From the NCBI GenBank assembly GCA_022837185.1, contig JALHJD010000051.1:1-13687 (forward strand): DNA of 13,687 nt. The letters are read 5' to 3'. Shown here one piece after another: positions 7,901-13,086 of the stretch (position 1 is its first letter; each line of letters opens with the position of its first letter). Under the pieces are notes generated by a model, which worked only from the letters and a program-made list of their open reading frames with translations, made no database searches and had not been told where the DNA came from. Both the position numbers and the translations under genes were made by a program. This DNA is from Desulfobacteraceae bacterium. Lineage in GTDB: Bacteria > Desulfobacterota > Desulfobulbia > Desulfobulbales > Desulfobulbaceae.

Positions 7901-8099
7901 CAGATTCGATACTGACCCCGGGACCTTGATCTCCTCCTGATGAAGGAAAGGCAGTGATGAAAATACGGCCGGGCTTACCGCTGCTATTGATGACGGTCCC
8001 CGAAATGTTATACGCCATGGCGCTTGTGGCCGTGAGCAGGGTAAAGATCAACGTCAAAAACAACCGTATGTTGCCAAAAACCCGACCATGTATGACCAT
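4929..8099 (-). CDS. Large secreted mosaic protein with FN3-like, IPT/TIG and B-repeat domains
   Basis: I prefer ATG 8099 (1056 residues), with AAGGAGG 9 nt upstream; a GTG at 8105 is only 3 nt from that site. Residue numbers below count from the GTG. The signal peptide is about 1-31 (ending SAMA). Then come a carboxypeptidase-regulatory-like beta domain (33-122), a fibronectin-III-like domain (129-222), a second regulatory-like domain (226-327) with an EF-hand-like calcium loop DMNNNGTLDYGD (288-299), an unassigned beta region (330-425), an FN3-like domain (430-528), an IPT/TIG domain (532-613), two more regulatory-like domains (617-805), a second IPT/TIG domain (813-893), a Cys-containing B-repeat-like domain (896-976), and the shared terminal module (980-1058). 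No enzyme motif is seen. The architecture suggests an extracellular adhesin or matrix scaffold; substrate and anchoring are unknown. It is the first gene of the surface block. Confidence 0.78.
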   Translation of the reverse strand: MVIHGRVFGNIRLFLTLIFTLLTATSAMAYNISGTVINSSGKPGRIFITAFPSSGGDQGPGVSIESAGAFTITGVPSGTYTLQAFVATQGTNIRHANDPAGSAQVNVNSTNVTGQTIILNNPSPVAPAAPQVIVYRSNGGNFVMWNGETDNSTGSELPIADKYRISWSSTNGGATIGSKDVASGDNDFFAHVGGLANYWYKVEALVGAASAASSWTPVTTTSGVTVTGTVNLTGISATGPLLVALVNESGDIPVFCTTFVSSPSGSQSYTVNNVPPGTYQVYGLLDMNNNGTLDYGDIQQTNADQAAPSITVASSNKVAPTVTLSAGNARAIVTTNHGMVQSGYSWLNLDLGLEGMQKQPVNVTVSGPGISATTIGLSRWNEFNWWFSPSGSVNVGDTYAFTTYYSDGTFETLNASITAIIDSYPTPVSPVGLVPYSTNATPTFAWTAPAAPPATYTYQIWLSGPGGQFWSPSSDTPISSGTTSVVYNYDNTASQSLLVDGTTYYWTISVVDSNGNSGGYQTQFTPTSQPAISAFYPASSNVGGTVTIRGINFDPVAANNSVTFGGNVSVTASSVSPDGTTLTAVVPNAGNGNLTVTISSKSPATSSQPFYIGNTVSFTGKVLNSGNLPVAGATIEMEHYPLEKTTSAADGTFTLSGLPGNSTPFRLIIAKDGYLPVYTDILYTFTANIDYSNTPYYLYTGSELGLGSGKSAVLARVLNSQDYSGVSGVTATASSSFHPQSPYMVEYLNSTTFTGSATDESGIFRVRNIDANDYVTLTATRSGWFFTTPSFLVPGGAVVELGIIGSPPPSPAISTVSPSKAKAGTQVTISGNNFGATPTDNVVKFNGVTAGIISVTASSQILVTVPQGATTGRVTVTTVGGTATSAENFTLQNTLSVNVAGTGSGTVNSITEGLAFVCSSGTCSSDFDSSSSLVLAATPGNGSLFTGWSGACAGTGNCSVTLGTDKSATATFDIVPNVQMGTVYFGSISDAYVAAVTGATIKAKAMAFTALDLNRDIAVTLSGGYDPSLNSVTGYTTIGGLTVWLGSVTLSNVAVQ

Positions 8100-8140
8100 T
8101 TTCACAATCCTCCTTCGAGCCTGTAAAATACCGCTTCACG

Positions 8141-8170
8141 CTCTTCCCGACAGAGGTAGCCCCGGAAGAG
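8141..8170 (-). other. Stem-loop in the leader of the large secreted protein gene
   Basis: CTCTTCC (8141-8147) and GGAAGAG (8164-8170) form a perfect 7-bp stem with a 16-nt loop, about 40 nt upstream of the ATG at 8099. The loop in the minus-strand RNA includes CUACCUC, which could pair with part of the AAGGAGG ribosome binding site. It does not match the GEMM/c-di-GMP consensus or any other riboswitch I know. A regulatory role is inference only. Confidence 0.3.
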
Positions 8171-8264
8171 TAATCACTGTATTATTACGTAACAGCAATA
8201 TGTATACCCAATGCGGACCGGAAAATGATCTCAGTATAACACGAAAAATTCGGTGAAGAATCAG

Positions 8265-8293
8265 GTGATACTACGTGAGGAAAAGATGGTCAA
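8265..8293 (-). promoter_or_regulatory. Candidate sigma70 promoter of the secreted-protein block
   Basis: On the minus strand TTGACC (8293-8288) and TATCAC (8270-8265) are separated by exactly 17 bp. This would give a leader of about 155 nt before the ATG at 8099. A separate TATACT (8238-8233) nearer the gene is an alternative -10 but lacks a good -35. Confidence 0.35.
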
Positions 8294-8318
8294 CGCTTTT
8301 GCCCGGCAGGATGTGGAT

Positions 8319-8358
8319 AAAAAAAGCGGCAACCCTCTCTATGAAGGATTGCCGCTTT
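8319..8358 (-). terminator. Intrinsic terminator of the tRNA operon
   Basis: AAAGCGGCAA (8323-8332) and TTGCCGCTTT (8349-8358) make a perfect 10-bp stem with a 16-nt loop. On the minus strand it is followed by a run of seven Ts (8325-8319, the first three within the stem). It starts 4 bp after the CCA end of tRNA-Glu. Confidence 0.9.
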
Positions 8359-8361
8359 GGA

Positions 8362-8436
8362 TGGTGATCCCAAGGGGACTTGAACCCCTGTTACCGACGT
8401 GAAAGGCCGGTGTCCTAACCACTAGACGATGGGACC
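8362..8436 (-). tRNA. tRNA-Glu (anticodon TTC)
   Basis: On the minus strand, 75 nt form a standard cloverleaf. The acceptor GGTCCCA pairs with TGGGATC (one G-T pair), the anticodon TTC (8403-8401) sits in loop CTTTCAC, the T-arm contains GGTTCAAGTCC, the discriminator is A, and CCA is encoded (8364-8362). It decodes GAA/GAG. It is 71 bp downstream of tRNA-Gln on the same strand and directly before the terminator. Confidence 0.96.
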
Positions 8437-8507
8437 AAACTCTATCGTTTGCTTCTGAACCTGTGCCGCAGCCACTGTCGACACTGGCCGTCCGCCAGAT
8501 GTTGAAC

Positions 8508-8582
8508 TGGCTGGGGTGCAAGGATTCGAACCTTGGAATGCCGGAATCAAAATCCGGTGCCTTACCGCTTGGCGACACCCCA
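8508..8582 (-). tRNA. tRNA-Gln (anticodon TTG)
   Basis: On the minus strand, 75 nt fold as a tRNA. The acceptor TGGGGTG pairs with CACCCCA, the anticodon TTG (8550-8548) lies in TTTTGAT, the T-arm contains GGTTCGAATCC, the discriminator is G, and CCA is encoded (8510-8508). The U1-A72 pair and TTG anticodon are typical of bacterial tRNA-Gln. It decodes CAA/CAG and is the first gene of the two-tRNA unit. Confidence 0.96.
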
Positions 8583-8594
8583 AGAGGAAGGACA

Positions 8595-8626
8595 ATTATC
8601 TATCACGAGACCCCATGGAGCGTCAA
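8595..8626 (-). promoter_or_regulatory. Candidate promoter of the tRNA operon
   Basis: On the minus strand TTGACG (8626-8621) is followed after 18 bp by TAGATAAT (8602-8595), which includes GATAAT, one base from the -10 consensus. The predicted start would lie just before the tRNA-Gln 5' end at 8582. Because the spacing is 18-20 bp depending on the hexamer chosen, the exact -10 is uncertain. Confidence 0.55.
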
Positions 8627-8735
8627 GCATTTTTTTCAATTTTTTCTTCCGGGCATCCCTACCATTCTTTTACCAGACAGATCCCCCGTGCGCCTCAGCA
8701 AACAACTTCTCAAAGACTCGTGCCCGGATTCGTGA

Positions 8736-8751
8736 CGACCCGGCCGGGTCG
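8736..8751. repeat. Perfect 16-bp palindrome between kor operon and tRNAs
   Basis: CGACCCGGCCGGGTCG is a perfect palindrome that could form a hairpin of six G/C-rich pairs with a GGCC loop. It lies about 117 nt past the korC stop and upstream of the tRNA promoter. Neither strand has a T-run after it, so it is not a standard intrinsic terminator. It could mark a 3' end of the kor transcript or bind a dimeric protein. The rest of 8627-8867 shows no gene. Confidence 0.4.
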
Positions 8752-8867
8752 ACCGAGCAAAACCACAGGCTTAGCAGGGCTACGTTGAGGATTTTGCGAG
8801 CATGAACCGGTCAAAGACGACGCGGAGACCGGATGCGGGTCCGCGAAGTACGTTTGCGGATGAATCC

Positions 8868-9407
8868 TTAGCCGCCAAAACCCGCGCCGGCTGCAATGGC
8901 CTTGACGTTGGCGGGGATGAAGCGATGATTGCGCTCGGGGAGCGTTTCCTTGAGGGCATCTTCCAGCGACTGGAGGGAAACCGCGCCGGTCCTGGCGGCA
9001 TAGGCGCCGAGCGCAACCATGTTGACCATGCGCGGATCGCCCAGTTCCACGGCAATGTCGTTCATGGGGATGGTGACGACCGTAATATCGGAACGCAGAC
9101 CTGCGGGCACGTCCACCAGCGAGCCGTTGACGATGCAGAGCCCGCCGGTTTTGACCTTGGCAAAGAATTTGTCAAAGGATGCCTGGTTGAGGATGACCGC
9201 AACAGAGGGGCTGCCGATGACGGGGGATCCCACTTCGTCGTCGGCGATGACAACGGTGCACATGGCAGCACCGCCCCGCTTCTCGACACCGTAGGAGGGG
9301 AAGAACGAAACGTTTTTCCCTTCGATGATGGCCGCCTGGCCCAGGATGTTTCCGGCGAGCAGGACTCCCTGGCCGCCGAAGCCGGCAATGAATACGTCAT
9401 GACGCAT
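8868..9407 (-). CDS. korC: 2-oxoacid:ferredoxin oxidoreductase, gamma subunit
   Basis: This is the 179-residue gamma subunit of a CoA-dependent, ferredoxin-linked 2-oxoacid oxidoreductase. It shows the family's N-terminal motif GFGGQGV (residues 9-15) and FPSYGVEKRGGAAMC, and has the usual length for a stand-alone gamma subunit. It is cytoplasmic and helps form the CoA-binding part of the complex. AGGGAG lies 7 nt before ATG 9407. It starts 15 bp after the korB stop and is the last gene of the D-A-B-C operon. The assignment to 2-oxoglutarate rather than another 2-oxoacid rests on the operon type and on my knowledge of Geobacter gene order. A porG- or vorC-like substrate role cannot be excluded from sequence alone. 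Confidence 0.88.
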   Translation of the reverse strand: MRHDVFIAGFGGQGVLLAGNILGQAAIIEGKNVSFFPSYGVEKRGGAAMCTVVIADDEVGSPVIGSPSVAVILNQASFDKFFAKVKTGGLCIVNGSLVDVPAGLRSDITVVTIPMNDIAVELGDPRMVNMVALGAYAARTGAVSLQSLEDALKETLPERNHRFIPANVKAIAAGAGFGG

Positions 9408-9422
9408 GAAAATACTCCCTGC

Positions 9423-10166
9423 TTAGAGTTGAGCGGTGTTTTTGAAGACGCCGAGCGGGAAATAGGCACACATTTCGGTCCCTACCCGTTCGTTGGCAGC
9501 CAGGGCGTCCATGCCCCAGTTGGTGGGACATGAGGAGAGTGCCTCGATAAAGGAAAATCCCTTGCCCTCGGCCTGATAACGGAAGGCTTTCTTGATCTGG
9601 CGCTTGGCGTCCATGAGATTCTTGGGGTTGTTCACGGCGACCCTGGCCGAAAAGGCCACCCCCTCCAGTTGGGCCAGCAGTTCCGCCATCCGGATGGGCG
9701 AGCCGTCCTTCTCGTTCTTCCTGCCACAGGGCGAAGTGGAGGTCCTTTGCCCGACCAGAGTGGTGGGAGCCATCTGACCGCCGGTCATGCCGTACGTGGT
9801 GTTGTTGACGAAGATAACCGTGATGTCTTCGCCGCGGTTGGCCGCATGGATGATTTCGGAGGTGCCGATGGCGGCCAGGTCCCCGTCCCCCTGATAGGTG
9901 AAGACAAAGGCGTCGGGACGGGCCCGTTTGACCCCGGTGGCCACGGCGGGAGCCCGGCCATGGGGCGCCTCGACCACATCGATATCGAAGTAGCCGTAGA
10001 GAAAAACGGAGCATCCCACCGAGGCAACCCCGATGGTCTTCTTCTGCACGCCGAATTCATCCATGGCCTCGGCCACGAGGCGATGGAAGGTGCCGTGATG
10101 GCACCCCGGACAGAAGTGGGTCTGGACATCCTTGAGACTGACCGGTTTCTTGAAGACCTGTTGCAT
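9423..10166 (-). CDS. korB: 2-oxoacid (2-oxoglutarate):ferredoxin oxidoreductase, beta subunit
   Basis: This 247-residue beta subunit binds thiamine diphosphate and a [4Fe-4S] cluster. It decarboxylates the 2-oxoacid and passes electrons toward ferredoxin. The TPP/Mg motif is visible as GDGDLAAIG (93-101) followed by NN at 121-122. The cluster cysteines are probably C19 and C22 (FCPGCHHG), C52 (VGCS) and C213 (SSCPTNWG), the pattern expected for OFOR beta subunits. I chose ATG 10166: it begins [20 protein letters not shown], lies 7 bp after the korA stop and has GAGG upstream. A longer in-frame start at 10232 would overlap korA by 59 bp and adds residues not typical of the family. Confidence 0.92.
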   Translation of the reverse strand: MQQVFKKPVSLKDVQTHFCPGCHHGTFHRLVAEAMDEFGVQKKTIGVASVGCSVFLYGYFDIDVVEAPHGRAPAVATGVKRARPDAFVFTYQGDGDLAAIGTSEIIHAANRGEDITVIFVNNTTYGMTGGQMAPTTLVGQRTSTSPCGRKNEKDGSPIRMAELLAQLEGVAFSARVAVNNPKNLMDAKRQIKKAFRYQAEGKGFSFIEALSSCPTNWGMDALAANERVGTEMCAYFPLGVFKNTAQL

Positions 10167-10173
10167 ATGTACC

Positions 10174-11241
10174 TCAATAAAATTTTCTGATCTGTTCCAG
10201 CAGTTCTTCCGGCGTGGGGAGCGAACCGGCACCGGGGGGCCTGCCGTAGAAAAAAACGTCGGTTCCGGCGGTCACGGAGAGACGGACATCCTCCACCATC
10301 TGACCCGCGTTCAGTTCGATATCGAGCACCTTTTTACAGCGCGCCGTAACGGTGCGGTATGCTTTCTCCGGAAAGGGGAACAGGGTAATGGGGCGCAGAA
10401 GCCCCACTTTAAGCCCCTGCTCCCGGGCGCTCATAACCGCGGTCTTGGCGATGCGGGCCGCGGAGCCGAAGGCGGTCACCAGGAATTCGGCATCGTCGAG
10501 CATGAATTCCTCCCAGCGCGCCTCCTTTTCCTTCAGTTCGGCGTAGCGGGCATGGAGTTTCCAGTTGTGGGCCTCAAGTTCGCCGTCGCCCAGGTACAGG
10601 GATTTGACCACGCGCTGTTCGCCGTCACCCTTGCCCCGTACGATCCAGTCTTTGGACGGCAGCACGCACGAGGGGCGCGGGTTCGGGGTGAGGGGTTCCT
10701 TCATCTGGCCGATGACCGAATCACCGAAGATCATGGCCGGCATCCGGTAGATGTCGGAAAGGTCGAAGGCGAGCATGGTCAGATCGTACATCTCCTGAAC
10801 CGACGAGGGTGCGAGGACGATGATGTGATAGCCCCCGTGCCCTCCCCCCTTGACCGCCTGGAAGTAATCCGCCTGGGATGCGTCGATGCCGCCGAGCCCC
10901 GGACCCGACCGGCAAATATTGACGATGACGCCGGGAAGCTCGGCGCCGGCCATGTAGGAGATCCCCTCCTGCTTGAGCGATATGCCGGGGCTCGACGATG
11001 ATGTCATGGCCCGGACGCCGGTGGCCGAGGCCCCCAAGAGCATGTTGATGGATGCGATCTCGCTCTCTGCTTGAATGAACTCGCCGCCCAGGCCGGGGAG
11101 TTCGCGGGACATGTATTCGGGGATATCGCTCTGGGGCGTGATGGGATAGCCGAAATAGTAACGGCATCCGGCCTCGATGGCGGCCATGGCCAGAGCCTCG
11201 TTACCCTTCATGAACAGTCGCTTTGTCAAAGCTGCCTCCAT
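10174..11241 (-). CDS. korA: 2-oxoacid (2-oxoglutarate):ferredoxin oxidoreductase, alpha subunit
   Basis: This 355-residue alpha subunit combines the pyrimidine-binding TPP domain ([20 protein letters not shown], about 25-44; then [21 protein letters not shown] and [10 protein letters not shown]) with a C-terminal domain II (about 240-355). The gamma domain is not fused to it, because korC is separate. Together with KorB it forms the active site that converts 2-oxoglutarate and CoA to succinyl-CoA, CO2 and reduced ferredoxin; the reaction can also run reductively. In Geobacter-type metabolism this is a step of the TCA cycle. ATG 11241 gives the expected family N-terminus, though the ribosome binding site is weak; ATG 11211 (MKGNEALAM) is an alternative. 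It is 28 bp downstream of korD. Confidence 0.92.
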   Translation of the reverse strand: MEAALTKRLFMKGNEALAMAAIEAGCRYYFGYPITPQSDIPEYMSRELPGLGGEFIQAESEIASINMLLGASATGVRAMTSSSSPGISLKQEGISYMAGAELPGVIVNICRSGPGLGGIDASQADYFQAVKGGGHGGYHIIVLAPSSVQEMYDLTMLAFDLSDIYRMPAMIFGDSVIGQMKEPLTPNPRPSCVLPSKDWIVRGKGDGEQRVVKSLYLGDGELEAHNWKLHARYAELKEKEARWEEFMLDDAEFLVTAFGSAARIAKTAVMSAREQGLKVGLLRPITLFPFPEKAYRTVTARCKKVLDIELNAGQMVEDVRLSVTAGTDVFFYGRPPGAGSLPTPEELLEQIRKFY

Positions 11242-11269
11242 ACAGATGGTGTTTCAGATACTGTCGACC

Positions 11270-11473
11270 CTATTTATAAACCTTAATAGCAACGTCAGGG
11301 CATATCTCCGCACAGAGAGCACAGCCGGTACATTGATCCTGGCTGGTCATGACGGCGGTGACATAGCCGTATTTATTGATCGTGCTACTCATCACGATCA
11401 GTTTGCGCGAGCAGGCGAGCGTACAGAGACCACACCCTTTGCACCTCGATTCATCAATCTCAATTTGAGCCAT
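11270..11473 (-). CDS. korD: Ferredoxin-like delta subunit, two [4Fe-4S] motifs
   Basis: The 67-residue protein contains two CxxCxxCxxxC motifs: C11-C14-C17-C21 (CKGCGLCTLAC) and C48-C51-C54-C58 followed by Pro (CTGCALCAEICP). This is the arrangement of a two-[4Fe-4S] ferredoxin. As first gene of the operon it is the delta or electron-transfer subunit that relays electrons from KorAB to soluble ferredoxin. AAAGGA lies 9 nt before ATG 11473. The control region just upstream (11493-11551) is shared with the divergent regulator gene. Confidence 0.92.
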   Translation of the reverse strand: MAQIEIDESRCKGCGLCTLACSRKLIVMSSTINKYGYVTAVMTSQDQCTGCALCAEICPDVAIKVYK

Positions 11474-11492
11474 GAAGCCGTATCCTTTCTCC

Positions 11493-11512
11493 TCTGTATT
11501 ACCGTATACAGA
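11493..11512. promoter_or_regulatory. Operator-like inverted repeat upstream of korD
   Basis: TCTGTAT (11493-11499) and ATACAGA (11506-11512) are perfect 7-bp half-sites separated by 6 bp, 20-39 nt upstream of the korD start. The same area carries TTACCGTAT at 11499-11507 and again at 11520-11528, a direct repeat with a 21-bp period (two helical turns). The second copy overlaps the predicted -10. This geometry fits binding of a dimeric repressor; which regulator is unknown. Confidence 0.5.
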
Positions 11513-11521
11513 AGCGTGCTT

Positions 11522-11551
11522 ACCGTATCAAAAATCAAAGCAATGGGTCAA
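11522..11551 (-). promoter_or_regulatory. Candidate promoter of the kor operon
   Basis: On the minus strand TTGACC (11551-11546) is followed after 18 bp by TACGGT (11527-11522), a weak -10 that lies within the repeated ATACGGTAA element. Transcription would start near 11515, at the edge of the inverted repeat, so a bound regulator would block it. The -10 match is poor, so the promoter may need an activator or lie elsewhere. Confidence 0.35.
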
Positions 11552-11663
11552 TCTCATTTTACAGGTATATTTCAACGATTTATCACTTGCTTTTGTCTGA
11601 CGATACAGCTAAATATGTACTCAGGTTATTCATGTAATTCTCACAACTCAAAGGAGGGAGTCA

Positions 11664-12170
11664 ATGGCACCTACATTATTGGAATTGACCGCAAGTATTG
11701 TATCCTCACACGCTGCTGTGTCAGAGCTTTCCACGGAAGAACTGGTTCAGGAAATTCAAAAGGTCCATGCCACGCTGCAACAGCTTGAGGGCGGTGCTGC
11801 TGCACCCGAGGCTGCGGCAGAAGAAGCCAAAGCCCCGGCCATGACGCTCAAGAAGGCGTTCCAGGCCGACCAGGTATGCTGCATGATCTGTGGCAAGGGC
11901 GGAATGAAAACCCTTACCCGCCACCTGGCCCAGGTGCACCAGATGAAGCCGGGCGAATATCGCAAGCAGTTCAACATCCCCAGTAGCCAGCCGCTTACCG
12001 CCAAAAAGTTCTCCGAGGCGCGCAAGCAGATGGCCAAAGACCGGGGGCTTGCCGAAAACCTCGCCAAGGCACGCGCCGTGCGCGCCGCCAAGATTCAGGA
12101 GAAAAAGGCTGCTGCGGCCGAAAAGCCGGCTAAGGCCAAGGCTACCCGCGCCAAGAAAGCCACTGCCTGA
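11664..12170 (+). CDS. Ros/MucR-family zinc-finger transcriptional regulator
   Basis: This 168-residue protein matches the Ros/MucR family of DNA-binding regulators. Residues 1-45 are an acidic helical region (LELTASIVSS, ELSTEELVQEIQKVHATLQQ), which in the family mediates oligomerisation. The zinc finger uses C73, C76, H87 and H92 (CMICGKGGMKTLTRHLAQVH), followed by KPGEYRKQFNIP, the usual signature. The last ~45 residues are an Ala/Lys-rich basic tail like that of histone H1, longer than in classical MucR and likely to bind DNA nonspecifically. A strong ribosome binding site (AAAGGAGGG) precedes ATG 11664. It is divergent from korD with 190 bp between, so it may act on that shared region, but this is only positional. 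Its targets are unknown. An intrinsic terminator follows. Confidence 0.9.
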   Translation: MAPTLLELTASIVSSHAAVSELSTEELVQEIQKVHATLQQLEGGAAAPEAAAEEAKAPAMTLKKAFQADQVCCMICGKGGMKTLTRHLAQVHQMKPGEYRKQFNIPSSQPLTAKKFSEARKQMAKDRGLAENLAKARAVRAAKIQEKKAAAAEKPAKAKATRAKKATA

Positions 12171-12198
12171 TTGCGATATCCTGCCCGTGGTTCCGGAA

Positions 12199-12226
12199 GC
12201 CGTTCGTTCTAGCGAACGGCTTTTTT
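12199..12226 (+). terminator. Intrinsic terminator of the Ros/MucR-type gene
   Basis: GCCGTTCG (12199-12206) and CGAACGGC (12213-12220) form a perfect 8-bp stem, extendable by two A-T pairs, with a 6-nt loop and a run of six Ts (12221-12226). It begins 28 bp after the stop codon and lies between this gene and the convergent ksgA. Confidence 0.93.
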
Positions 12227-12240
12227 CATTTCCGTACCGG

Positions 12241-13086
12241 CTATGGTGCGCGGGGCGGGAGCGTACCCCCGGCTGCCAGCAGCCCCTTGGTCAACAGGGC
12301 AAACTCCTGCAGCGAAAGCGTCTCGCCGCGTCTCCCCTCATCGATGCCGCAGCGTGCCAGAGCATCCCTGATGCCGTCCGTCGGCACACCCAGCGCTCCC
12401 CCCTTCAAACAATTCCAGAGCGTCTTGCGCCTCATGGCAAAGGACGCCTTGACCACCCGCCTGAAATAGTCCTCGTCCCCCACGTCCACCCGGGGCTGCG
12501 CCAGGGGAACAAACGAGAGAACCACCGAATCTACCTTGGGCACGGGGTGGAACGAGCCCGGCCTGACGAGGAGCTCGCGGGTCACATCAAAGTGAAGCTG
12601 GAACAGGACCGACAAGACACCGTACTCTTTGCCCCCCGGTCCTGCGGCGAGTCTGTCGCCCACCTCTTTCTGGAGCATGAGCACGAGTCGGGTGAAAAGA
12701 TCCCGGACATCGAGCAGCCTGAACAGGACCGGCGTGGAGATGTTATAGGGCAGGTTTGCCGCAACCTTCCAGGGAGGCGTGCCGTAGCGGGCCAGGGTTT
12801 CGCGGATATCCAGGTCGAGGATGTCGCCCTCGATGATCGTGACCCGAGGATTGTCGGCAAAACTGCCGCGCAGCAGCGGCACCAGGCGGTCGTCCAGTTC
12901 GACGGCCACCAGCCGCCCGGCCTGTTCCGCCAGATATGACGTCAGCGCTCCCTTGCCGGGGCCGATCTCCAGGACTCGCTCGCCGGTGCCGGCATTCACC
13001 AGGGCCGCAATGCGGGAAAGAACCGAACGGTCAGTGAGGAAATTCTGCCCGAGTGCCTTGCGGGCACGGATGCCGTCTCCTCTCAC
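12241..13086 (-). CDS. ksgA: 16S rRNA dimethyladenosine transferase
   Basis: KsgA (RsmA) dimethylates the two adjacent adenosines in the 3'-terminal helix 45 of 16S rRNA during late 30S assembly, using S-adenosylmethionine. The protein has 281 residues, the usual size. The N-terminal KALGQNFLTD, SAM-binding motif I EIGPGKGAL (40-48), acidic loop VAVELD, and catalytic NLPY (111-114) are all visible, as are SFHPVPKVDS and ASFAMRRKTL in the C-terminal part. The start is GTG 13086, overlapping the tsaD stop in GTGA, with GGAGGG a few bases upstream and no better in-frame start. This suggests translational coupling to tsaD. Nothing indicates loss of function. Confidence 0.97.
   Translation of the reverse strand: MRGDGIRARKALGQNFLTDRSVLSRIAALVNAGTGERVLEIGPGKGALTSYLAEQAGRLVAVELDDRLVPLLRGSFADNPRVTIIEGDILDLDIRETLARYGTPPWKVAANLPYNISTPVLFRLLDVRDLFTRLVLMLQKEVGDRLAAGPGGKEYGVLSVLFQLHFDVTRELLVRPGSFHPVPKVDSVVLSFVPLAQPRVDVGDEDYFRRVVKASFAMRRKTLWNCLKGGALGVPTDGIRDALARCGIDEGRRGETLSLQEFALLTKGLLAAGGTLPPRAP

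Noticed and set aside
7299..7940. Plus-strand open frame of 213 codons inside the large secreted protein gene
   Set aside because: Antisense to well-defined beta domains; no ribosome site or recognisable product.
8106..8340. Possible GEMM-type cyclic-dinucleotide riboswitch upstream of the large secreted protein
   Set aside because: The stem-loop present lacks the conserved GEMM loops and tetraloop/receptor, so only a generic hairpin is reported.
8802..9533. Long plus-strand open frame (243 codons) opposite korC
   Set aside because: It is antisense to the clearly conserved gamma subunit, has no good ribosome site and reflects high GC third positions.
10132..11001. Plus-strand open frame of 289 codons opposite korA
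   Set aside because: It is antisense to the conserved alpha subunit, with no recognisable domain and a composition typical of a shadow frame.
12049..12939. Plus-strand open frame of 296 codons running through the MucR-type gene end and ksgA
   Set aside because: It crosses a strong terminator and overlaps two well-supported genes; no family resemblance.
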